Under the pieces are notes generated by a model that saw nothing but the letters and a program-made list of their open reading frames with translations, did no database searches and had not been told where the DNA came from. The translations under genes and the position numbers were made by a program. From NCBI GenBank assembly GCA_050485785.1, contig JBJHCA010000038.1, positions 1 through 29,767 of the forward strand: a stretch of DNA of 29,767 bases, read 5' to 3'. This DNA comes from JBJHCA01 sp050485785 (GTDB taxonomy: Bacteria; Bacteroidota; Bacteroidia; Chitinophagales; Saprospiraceae). Of the stretch, positions 1-7,662 are shown one piece after another (the stretch's first letter is position 1; the number at the start of each line of letters is the position of its first letter).

Positions 1-2245
1 TGTCCCAGCTGAGCCGGTTGAAAAAACTTCCTCCATCCCTGCGATCGTCGGCATGCGGGCAATCATTCTCTACAGTCAATCCGGGTGGCGGACAAGGAGG
101 TATGGTATCAATCGGAATGCCACATGCAATCTGGCTGTGATTGATAATTGGACTGGGCAGCCCATCCACACTGAACGAACCATCGCTACGGATGTAATAA
201 CAATATTCATCACCATTCACAAGCCCTTCGTCAAAATAAGGCGGTTGTGTCACTGAGGCTATCGAATCAAAGGTAGCTGTAGCATCATTCCATTTGAAGA
301 TATCATACCGCGTATTATCCCAGGGAACCACCTCATCCCAGCTTAAAATATTCGTCTTGTCTGTGGAAGCAATACTGAGAAACACCGTGCTGGCACTACC
401 GCTTACGCCTATACTGGTGTTGCCCTCTACATAAAACTCTACAAAATAGGTATGGGGGTTTTGCATAGTGTTTATCCCGATATCCGTATAAGATGTGTCG
501 TTGGCTTCCGAAAAAGTAGTGGCCGGCGGGCTGGTGTAAATCAACTGTGCCCCCGCACCGCTAAGGTTGGCAGCCCGGTAGAGTTCGTAAATATACGGCC
601 CCGGATTCTGTAGCGTGTCCAGATCTTCAGTATCCGGTTTCGACCAAGATACCATAACTTCGCCCTCAGACGGATGCGTTACCGTCACATCGGCAAGGGT
701 CATGATGGGAAGATCCCGGCTAAGCTGTATGCAAACCTCCTGGCTGGTGATACTTTCCACATGGTTATAAAACAAGCCTACCGGTGTACGCAGAGCAAAG
801 TTGGCCAGAATGCGGTAACAGTAAAACCGTCCACGTTCAAGATTGGCATCTGTATATACATACCGCTGTCCGTCGTTTTCGGAAATGTTATTGGCTATCC
901 GGGTATATCCCCGGCCGGCCAGCCCGGGAGTGCAGCTGTCTACTTCAAAGGCATTGCTTCCTTCTCTTCGCCACACTGAAAATCCGGTAAAGTACTCATC
1001 AGCGGCATCTTCGCATATATAGGGCATCTGCCAGCTTAGATTCACGTCACCGGTCTCCACTTCAGCGTCAAGATCTTCGGGTGGTGGCCCTACCACGGTA
1101 ATGCGAACTGTTCTCAGTGCCGAAAGTCCAAGGGGAACTCCGCCAGGACCAAACTCATACAAGTCCGTGGCTTTGATCACCATTGTGTAAGGTTGTCTGC
1201 GGATATGCTCGCAGGTTGTCTGCCATTCAAACAAACCCACTACCGGTTGTGGCTGATATCCTTGCGGTGCAGTGAATGTGGCGGGGCTGACGTCCAGATT
1301 CAACGGGCCGCCAAGGGCAGTGAGTTCTATGTCTTGTGGAGGAAGATCAGGATCTGTGGCAATGACTTCAAATGTGATCAATTCTCCGGCTACTACGCAG
1401 ATTTCTGTCGGGCTTTGAATCACCGGCGGACGGTTATCGCCTTCCCTCACCGTTATTTGCATATCGCGGATAATCTTGCTGATCAGTACACCGTTCCGGT
1501 ATTCCTTGATATGCATGGCAATATTGTACTCTCCCGGCATTTGCGGTGAATCCCATACCAGGTCACCGGTTACTGCATTCAGCGTTAGAATGCCCAAAAC
1601 TGGCTGGCCGGGCTGAGAAACCTGATTGGGAAACAGATAATTGGATACGGGTGTATTCACATCCTGAAGCGGAACGATCAGCTCGTAAGCCAGGCTGTCA
1701 CCATCCGGATCGTAAGCATTGGGATTGTGCACAAACGGCTGCCCTACATAGGCAATATCAATGGGAGGCTGTAAAAGCTGAGGCGATGAATTGAAACCCT
1801 GAAACTGTGTGTTAACTATGGTCAGCTCAGTTTCTAGATGAAAGGGGATCTGATCACTTTGGGGAGGGTTAACATTGAGAATGCCTCCGTTCCTGTTGGG
1901 ATCGGTAATGGAAATCCGGTAGGTGGACTGTGCCGGAAAAGTGTGAGAGGCAATGTATTGGTTGAACTTGATATCGTTGGGCAGGGGTACTTCCACCACC
2001 CGTGTTACCCAAGTTGAGGTTCCATCTCCCCAGTTCACTTCCAGGCTGTCGCGATCGGCAGCAACAGAACTGGTTTTAGTGTAAGTGGTTACTGTTACCC
2101 TAAATGTCAGGGGACCGGTTTGTTCAAAGGTTATCTCACCGGCCCGGTTGTGGGTGGCGTAAAGCGATGAACTCATCAGGCCTGAAAGGCCCCACAAAAT
2201 GATATATATAAGTATCCTCAACCCGCTCACAGTAGTTAATTCCAT
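1..2245 (-). CDS. Gliding-motility-associated secreted protein, 3' end outside window
   Basis: An open frame runs from ATG at 2245 leftwards off the window edge with no stop (748 codons visible), so the gene is partial at its C terminus. Residues 1-30 form a signal peptide ending near SSSLYA. The mature start (THNRAGEITFEQ, then TVTTYTKTSS and NWGDGTS near residue 71) and the later segments resembling HNPNAYDPDGDSLAYEL and VTGDLVWDSPQMPGEYNIA match the N-terminal region of the Bacteroidota family whose members end in a gliding-motility-associated (type B T9SS) C-terminal domain. Several fibronectin-III/Ig-like segments follow (for example LSWQMPY, MVSWSKPDTED, ILSWDEV). It is probably exported to the cell surface or medium; its target is unknown. 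The sorting domain itself would lie beyond the window. No Shine-Dalgarno is visible. Confidence 0.88.
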   Translation of the reverse strand, partial: MELTTVSGLRILIYIILWGLSGLMSSSLYATHNRAGEITFEQTGPLTFRVTVTTYTKTSSVAADRDSLEVNWGDGTSTWVTRVVEVPLPNDIKFNQYIASHTFPAQSTYRISITDPNRNGGILNVNPPQSDQIPFHLETELTIVNTQFQGFNSSPQLLQPPIDIAYVGQPFVHNPNAYDPDGDSLAYELIVPLQDVNTPVSNYLFPNQVSQPGQPVLGILTLNAVTGDLVWDSPQMPGEYNIAMHIKEYRNGVLISKIIRDMQITVREGDNRPPVIQSPTEICVVAGELITFEVIATDPDLPPQDIELTALGGPLNLDVSPATFTAPQGYQPQPVVGLFEWQTTCEHIRRQPYTMVIKATDLYEFGPGGVPLGLSALRTVRITVVGPPPEDLDAEVETGDVNLSWQMPYICEDAADEYFTGFSVWRREGSNAFEVDSCTPGLAGRGYTRIANNISENDGQRYVYTDANLERGRFYCYRILANFALRTPVGLFYNHVESITSQEVCIQLSRDLPIMTLADVTVTHPSEGEVMVSWSKPDTEDLDTLQNPGPYIYELYRAANLSGAGAQLIYTSPPATTFSEANDTSYTDIGINTMQNPHTYFVEFYVEGNTSIGVSGSASTVFLSIASTDKTNILSWDEVVPWDNTRYDIFKWNDATATFDSIASVTQPPYFDEGLVNGDEYCYYIRSDGSFSVDGLPSPIINHSQIACGIPIDTIPPCPPPGLTVENDCPHADDRRDGGSFFNRLSWD

Positions 2246-2304
2246 ACTTAAACGTACACAAGGTAAACAGGTTGTGCAAAGTTTTAGCCAATTGGCTCAA
2301 AAAA

Positions 2305-3015
2305 TCAGCGGGTTATCCTGATCGGACTCAGTGCTTCCAGGGCAGAAGCTGCCATGGCGCGTTCCAGGTTTCCGTATGAACCTTTGTAGTCAACCTGTGA
2401 ACGCCGAATGACCTCGTGTGCTTCCTCACGTCCGTACACATGCGTGATCTCACAGTTTGGAGGCTCACCAGGCATTTGCTTGTAAGTGGTAAAATAATGA
2501 CGTATCCGGTTGACAACGGCCTGGGGCAATTCGTGTATATCCTTCCATTGCTGGTATACCTCGTCCCCCTTCATTACAGCCAGTATTTTATCGTCTGCCT
2601 CTCCCTTGTCGATCATCCGGAATCCGCCGATGGGGATGGCAGTTACCAAAATGTTCCCGTGGGTTATTTCTCTTTCGGTGAGTACGCAGATATCGAGCGG
2701 GTCATCGTCACCAACTATGCCGGTGCGGCCAGTTTGCTCCATGCAGTAAGCTGCTACTGAATCGAGGCAATGTGTTTGCGGAATAAAGCCGTAGAGCGCA
2801 GGAATGATGTTAGAGAACTTCTGCGGACGGTCAATTTTCAGAAATCCGGAAACTTTGTCAATCTCATATTTAACGGTGTCGCTCGGGATCATCTCGATAA
2901 ATGCCGTAACCTCGTCAGGCGCTTTCTCACCTATGTTGATGCCGTGCCAGGGGTGCGATTTGTAACGCATACCGATAAGCTCCCAAACACTGTATTTTTT
3001 ACTCTCTTGTGTCAT
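2305..3015 (-). CDS. ppa: Inorganic pyrophosphatase (class I)
   Basis: Cytosolic soluble pyrophosphatase, hydrolysing diphosphate to phosphate with Mg2+ and so pulling biosynthetic reactions forward. The class I signature is present as GDDDPLDICVL, with the acidic metal-binding Asp residues intact, followed by VTAIPIGGFRMIDKGEADDKI, a typical core segment. The protein is 236 aa from ATG 3015. The frame stays open to an ATG at 3045, but a perfect Bacteroidota -7 element (TACTTTTG, 3043-3050, minus strand) overlaps that upstream ATG, so the 3015 start (MTQESKK) is preferred. The gene looks monocistronic, with about 217 bases between its start and the stop of the helicase upstream. Confidence 0.95.
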   Translation of the reverse strand: MTQESKKYSVWELIGMRYKSHPWHGINIGEKAPDEVTAFIEMIPSDTVKYEIDKVSGFLKIDRPQKFSNIIPALYGFIPQTHCLDSVAAYCMEQTGRTGIVGDDDPLDICVLTEREITHGNILVTAIPIGGFRMIDKGEADDKILAVMKGDEVYQQWKDIHELPQAVVNRIRHYFTTYKQMPGEPPNCEITHVYGREEAHEVIRRSQVDYKGSYGNLERAMAASALEALSPIRITR

Positions 3016-3042
3016 GATTTTCGTCTGCTTTAAAAATTGCTG

Positions 3043-3050
3043 CAAAAGTA
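3043..3050 (-). promoter_or_regulatory. Candidate -7 promoter element of ppa
   Basis: TACTTTTG on the minus strand is an exact match to the Bacteroidota -7 consensus TAnnTTTG. It would place transcription start around 3037, about 20 nt before the ATG at 3015. No convincing TTTG -33 element is seen at the usual spacing, so this rests on the -7 match and position only. Confidence 0.4.
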
Positions 3051-3232
3051 CGGCTATTGTGGCAATAAATCAGGTTTCTGACCAATACAGGCCTGGTCAA
3101 TACTTTCCGTTTTCTGCCGCTGGGGTGATTTAAAGGTTGTATGGTCATTGTGCGCTTACTTGTGATGCTAATGTTTATTATGGATATCTCTTTGTTGTGC
3201 TTTTCTGCCCGCTCAATGCATGGTGAGCATTA

Positions 3233-5404
3233 CTAAAGTTTCAAGTCTAAATGTTGTGATCCCGCTTCGCCAACAAACCGGGAGGGATAGGACAAAAACT
3301 GCTTCTGATAATAGCTCTGTGATGGCATGCTGAGGTGCAGGGTGTGCCTTGCCCGGGTACATGCCACATAAAACAGCCTGCGTTCTTCTTCCAGTTCCCG
3401 GGCATTCCTCAGCGAAAGAGCTGAAGGGAATAATCCGTCAATCAGATGAATAACAAAAACAGTATGCCATTCAAGTCCCTTGGCTGAGTGTACCGTGCTC
3501 AACACTACCGGAGCTTCTTCCGATTCATCGGTATGTGGAGTAGTTTGATCCTGGAATCTTGCCGAAGGCGGCTCCAGTGCCAGGTCGCTCACAAAACTTT
3601 CCAGGCTTTTATAACGCTCAGCCAGCTTCAGTATAACGTGCAGATCATCTATGCGAGCCGGATAATTATCGGCCATGGCCCGTAAATGCGGTGAATACCA
3701 GGCAATCAGGTGTGCCACTACATCAGATACTGCATTCTGCCTACTTATACAATATTGCAGTGCATCAATAAGCCTGTGTAGTTCATCAGAATACTTTTTA
3801 CCCAGATGATTTCCCGTCAGTTTCAAACTGCCGTTCTGCCTTTCAAGTTTGCTGTAGATCATGTGAGCGGTCTTTTCACCAACCCCTGCAAACAATTTGA
3901 GCATGCGATGCCAACTGAGTGTATCCCGGTGGTTAAGGATCACTTTCACACCGGCCAGCAAATCCTTGACATGCCTGCGTTCATTAAACTTCAATCCTCC
4001 GTAAACTACATAGGGGATCTGCCGGCTTAGCAATTCAGCCTGAACTTTGTTACTATGCCAGGTTGAACGATATAATACTGCCATGTCGGTAAGCTGTAAT
4101 CCACGGTCCCGCAAGGCAATGATCTGATCGGCAATCAATACGGCCTCTTCTTCATCGGAGTAAAGCCGGGAAAAGACGGGGCGGTTTACCACTCCCTGTG
4201 CCGAGTAAAGATGCTTGGGCAATTGCATCAATGCTGCTGCAGCCAGTGCATTGGTAAACGCCAAAATTCCCTGATGACTTCTGTAATTCTCCTCAAGTCT
4301 GATGAGCCTTGCACCGGGAAAACTGCTTCTGAACAGCAACATGTTCTCAACCCTGGCTCCCCTGAAACCATAAATACTCAGCATGTCATCACCCACCACA
4401 GTAATGTTCCCTGAAGGGGCAGCAAGCTGCTCCAGTATTCTGTGCTGGATCAGGTTGGTATCCTGAAACTCATCAACCAGTATGTACGGATATCTGGCTC
4501 TCAATAAATCCCTGAATCGCTGATGTTTCTGCAATAATAACAACAGCGTTTCAAGCAGATCATCGTAGTCAAGCAAATTGCTCAGCCGCTTATACCGGGT
4601 ATAATTACGTTCAATGTTTTCAATATAAGTAATCCGGGCAGCCAGTCCGGTGAAATCCTTCTCAATCACTTCAGCAATGGTCATTTCGCGGTTTCTTGCC
4701 GCGGAGATTACTTCCAGTATCCGATATTTACCGGGCAACATTCTCTTATCAGCCGGACGGTAAGTTCCGGCCTTAACCAGATCTATGGCATCGGCAGCGT
4801 CTTCCTGGTCCATTATGCTGAAACTGGCAGGTAAATCGATCAGGTTACTGTACTTTCTGAGAAGCATATTGGCAAAAGCATGAAATGTCCCGGCCCATAC
4901 ACCGGCCATAAGGTTGTTGCCAGTAAGTGCAGAGGCCCGCTGAATCATTTCCCGTGCGGCCTTACGTGTAAAAGTAAGCAAGGCGATGTTATCAGGATTC
5001 ACACCGCGGTCAATCCACCATGCTGCTCTGTAAATCAGTACCCTGGTTTTTCCGGTACCTGCCCCGGCAAGTACCATTATCGGACCGATACCTTGATTGA
5101 CGGCTTTCCATTGTGCTTTGTTGAGATCGCTGCTGTAGGCTATGTTCAGTTTGCTGTGGCGTGTGGCATCCGTATCACTGGATTCTGAGGCATTGTCGGT
5201 ATCCCAAAGAGCAATATCTGCCTTCCAGGCTTCCAGTTTTTGGATCTGTTCTGCGGAAAGGGCAGGGTAGTGGTAGTTATCCCTGTTGAGCCCCATTCCC
5301 TGATCCCAGAAACGGGCCAGATGCGTAACGGTTTGCTGATCCTGCTCATTTTCCAGTTTTTTGAAAAGTGATTCGAGCCAGTCATCTGCAGATTCGTTGG
5401 GCAT
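3233..5404 (-). CDS. UvrD/Rep-family (SF1A) ATP-dependent DNA helicase
   Basis: A 723-aa superfamily 1 helicase, probably a 3'-5' DNA translocase used in repair or replication restart. Motifs in order: Q-motif region LNKAQWKAV (about residue 95), Walker A AGAGTGKT (113-120), Ia LLTFTRKAA, II LVDEFQDTN (309-317), III VVGDDMLSIYGFRGA (336-350), IV ENYRSHQ, V STVHSAKGLEW, VI FYVACTRARH. The N-terminal 90 residues before the helicase core are less conserved and acidic. Motif III is odd: the usual GDDxQSIY glutamine, which couples ATP hydrolysis to DNA binding in PcrA/UvrD, is Leu342 here. The start lies 34 nt downstream of the stop of the M50 protease, so both are probably transcribed together. 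Which subfamily (UvrD, PcrA, Rep) cannot be decided by eye. Confidence 0.93.
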   Translation of the reverse strand: MPNESADDWLESLFKKLENEQDQQTVTHLARFWDQGMGLNRDNYHYPALSAEQIQKLEAWKADIALWDTDNASESSDTDATRHSKLNIAYSSDLNKAQWKAVNQGIGPIMVLAGAGTGKTRVLIYRAAWWIDRGVNPDNIALLTFTRKAAREMIQRASALTGNNLMAGVWAGTFHAFANMLLRKYSNLIDLPASFSIMDQEDAADAIDLVKAGTYRPADKRMLPGKYRILEVISAARNREMTIAEVIEKDFTGLAARITYIENIERNYTRYKRLSNLLDYDDLLETLLLLLQKHQRFRDLLRARYPYILVDEFQDTNLIQHRILEQLAAPSGNITVVGDDMLSIYGFRGARVENMLLFRSSFPGARLIRLEENYRSHQGILAFTNALAAAALMQLPKHLYSAQGVVNRPVFSRLYSDEEEAVLIADQIIALRDRGLQLTDMAVLYRSTWHSNKVQAELLSRQIPYVVYGGLKFNERRHVKDLLAGVKVILNHRDTLSWHRMLKLFAGVGEKTAHMIYSKLERQNGSLKLTGNHLGKKYSDELHRLIDALQYCISRQNAVSDVVAHLIAWYSPHLRAMADNYPARIDDLHVILKLAERYKSLESFVSDLALEPPSARFQDQTTPHTDESEEAPVVLSTVHSAKGLEWHTVFVIHLIDGLFPSALSLRNARELEEERRLFYVACTRARHTLHLSMPSQSYYQKQFLSYPSRFVGEAGSQHLDLKL

Positions 5405-5438
5405 GCTTCGGGGTTCAGATCAAGTAATTAACTATCAG

Positions 5439-6542
5439 TTACCTGCGTGTGGTGCTGTCTTTGTACTGTGTCATGGCCTGAGTGATCCCCATAAACTCCA
5501 TTACATTGTTCCGTTCGAGTATACCCGCCAGGGTGCCGTTCTGCAGTACGGGAATGATGGAAAACCCGCGGTGCATCATGGCATGAAATCCTTCCATCAG
5601 TGGTGCGTCCATAGGTAAGGTAAAGATTTCAGTGGTCATTACCTGCCGGATATTGACATGAGGCCCCGAAGAGGCAAGATTTCTGATGATATCCCCTTTG
5701 GTAATGATACCCGACAATCGCCCTTGTTCATCCAGTACGAGAAACCGCTCATCAGTTCCGGTGAGCAGGGCATTCACAGCATCCTGCAGTGTATCGGAAG
5801 GGGAGAGGGCTTTATATCTTGTGAGCATAGCATCTCCTACCGAATAGCTTCCAATAAGATGCTGTGAACTTACGGCATTGAATTCGCTTTGTGCTGCAAT
5901 AAAAATAAAGATGGCAATGATGATAAGGAAAGGGTTGGTGGTGAATCCCAGAAAAAGAAAAACTACCGCAAATAACTGCCCAATTCTAGTGGCAATCAGC
6001 GTAGCTTTCTTTCTACTCAGGTAAAATGCCAAAAATGCTCTGAGAATGCGTCCGCCATCCATGGGAAATGCCGGGATCATGTTGAACACAACCAACAATA
6101 TATTGACCACCATCAGCATGAAAAAGAAATTATCCGCCTGAATGGCCGTAATCTCCATATTGATCTGAAAGTTTCCGGTAACCCACAATATACCCCCAAG
6201 TATGATGGCAATGGCTACGTTCACTAATGGTCCGGCTATGGCCACCCAAAGTTCCTGTTCCGGCTTTTCGGGTATTTTTTCAAGATTAGCCACGCCACCA
6301 ATGGGCAACAAGACAATGCTGGATGTGCCAATCCCGTATTGCCTGGCTGCCAGAGCATGGCCTAGTTCGTGGAGAACTACGCACACAAAAATGGTCAGTA
6401 CAAACAATACGGAATACATCAGCTGTAAATTGCTGAGTCCCTGCCTGATCCCTAAAAACAAGATCCAGGCAATGATAAAAATAAAGGTCCAGTGTATGCT
6501 CAACTGGATCCCGAAAGGTTTTATCAGGTTTAGCCTTGCCAT
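5439..6542 (-). CDS. Site-2 protease family (M50) membrane metalloprotease with CBS pair
   Basis: Integral-membrane zinc protease of the S2P/M50 family, which cleaves substrates within the membrane. From ATG 6542 (367 aa; MARLNLIKPFGIQLSIHW, the usual family start) the catalytic HELGH is at residues 58-62, the second zinc-ligand motif NMIPAFPMDGGR is at about 154-165, and several hydrophobic segments surround them. A pair of CBS domains, which often bind adenine nucleotides and regulate the protein, fills about residues 235-365 (for example VGDAMLTRYKALSPSDTLQ and DERFLVLDEQGRLSGIITKGD). The frame stays open upstream to 6686, but that extension lacks family similarity. It is followed after 34 nt by the helicase, suggesting one operon. 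The substrate is unknown. Confidence 0.92.
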   Translation of the reverse strand: MARLNLIKPFGIQLSIHWTFIFIIAWILFLGIRQGLSNLQLMYSVLFVLTIFVCVVLHELGHALAARQYGIGTSSIVLLPIGGVANLEKIPEKPEQELWVAIAGPLVNVAIAIILGGILWVTGNFQINMEITAIQADNFFFMLMVVNILLVVFNMIPAFPMDGGRILRAFLAFYLSRKKATLIATRIGQLFAVVFLFLGFTTNPFLIIIAIFIFIAAQSEFNAVSSQHLIGSYSVGDAMLTRYKALSPSDTLQDAVNALLTGTDERFLVLDEQGRLSGIITKGDIIRNLASSGPHVNIRQVMTTEIFTLPMDAPLMEGFHAMMHRGFSIIPVLQNGTLAGILERNNVMEFMGITQAMTQYKDSTTRR

Positions 6543-6746
6543 GTATTTGATTTGAATACAATGATAAACAAAAATGTGGATTAATGGATGACCTATTTCA
6601 TGAGTAAAGTATTCAGATCCGTTATTGGCTTTGTATTGCTGGTAACCTGATTCAACCTTTATTATAGACCATTCAATAAGCTCCAAAACTGGAGTTTTTT
6701 ACAAACAGCACGAAAATGGTTAACTTTATTGGATAGAACTATGGCT

Positions 6747-7379
6747 ATGTTAAAGATCTTTCTTGTTGACGATCATCAGGTATTACTTGATGGACTAAAG
6801 CTCATCATAGATGCAGAAAACAACATGGAATGTGTTGGTACAGCATCAAATGGGAGTGAAACACTTGAAAAACTCACTGACCGTGAACCCGACCTGCTGA
6901 TTGTAGATGTTAATCTTCCTGATATGAATGGTATTTCGCTATGTAAAATAGTGAAAAGGCTGCATCCTGAAATCAGATTGCTTGCAATGAGCATGTACAG
7001 TAACCCGAGTTTTGTCAAACAAATGATGAGAGCCGGATCAGCCGGGTATTTTCTGAAGGATAGAGGGAGGGATAGTTTGCTGCATGCCATTAATACTGTT
7101 GTTTCCGGAGGAACTTATCTGCCAAAAGAAATTTCCGACATGTTTAACAGGGAAACCAATTACAGCTCCATTAATGCCGGTACTGTTCCCGAGCTTTCAC
7201 CCAGAGAATAAGAAATACTTATACTGATAGGCAATGAACTGACAACTGATGAAATTGCTGAAAAGATTTTTTTGAGTCTGACCACAGTGGAAACTCACCG
7301 ACGTAATTTGCTGATCAAGTTTAGAGCCAGAAACACGGCTGGATTAATCAGAAATGCCAGTAAATGCGGACTGATATGA
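6747..7379 (+). pseudogene. NarL/LuxR-type response regulator split by in-frame TAA
   Basis: Start ATG 6747 gives MLKIFLVDDHQVLLDGLK, a classic NarL/FixJ-type receiver start (ATG 6741 and TTG 6729 are also in frame). The phosphoacceptor Asp lies in LLIVDVNLPDMNG and the conserved Lys in YFLKDRG. The frame reaches LSPRE and stops at TAA 7209-7211. The next codons, in the same frame up to TGA 7377-7379, give EILILIGNELTTDEIAEKI and TTVETHRRNLLIKF, a complete LuxR helix-turn-helix. Intact family members read LSPRE-K/Q-EIL here, so a single codon change has separated receiver from DNA-binding domain. The product is either a 155-aa receiver-only protein or a dead gene. No histidine kinase is adjacent. 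Confidence 0.85.
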
Positions 7380-7662
7380 TTATTTCAGTTTCAGGGTTTT
7401 CCATGCAGAAATGTAGTGTAAAGTGTAGTTAATTTGGCGTTAGGCTTATGAATGCCATATTATGAAACCGTCTGAAAGCATAATTTTATCATCGGGATAG
7501 GGTTATTTGATGTTTGGCAGAACTTTGTATAGTGGCATCGTACTCATCAATCTCTGGTACCCGTAATGCCCATATAGGACTAAAACTCCCCTTTTGCGAC
7601 ATAATTTATATTATGTTAAGTAAATAGGATTGCCGGATTTCAGAGGAGATTCTGGATCTACT
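7380..7662. other. Intergenic stretch between convergent genes
   Basis: About 280 bases separate the split regulator from the convergent metalloprotease. It holds an AT-rich inverted repeat at 7599-7616 (7-bp arms ACATAAT/ATTATGT, 4-base loop), which might act as a weak hairpin terminator but lacks a GC stem. No coding frame or RNA gene was recognised. Confidence 0.4.

Noticed and set aside
3200..3232. Short GCTCA/TGAGC hairpin after the helicase stop
   Set aside because: Five-base stem and no T run; too weak to call a terminator.
6543..6686. N-terminal extension of the M50 protease, which contains HEIGH, an apparent second HExxH zinc motif
   Set aside because: The extension lacks family similarity and hydrophobic context; the true catalytic HELGH is downstream and the family normally starts at the ATG at 6542.
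7209..7211. Programmed readthrough or alternative genetic code at the TAA
   Set aside because: TAA, TAG and TGA all end other genes normally here, and no readthrough context or SECIS-like structure was seen.
7599..7616. AT-rich inverted repeat as a rho-independent terminator
   Set aside because: The stem is only 7 bp, almost all A/T, with no following T run; listed only as a note in the intergenic entry.
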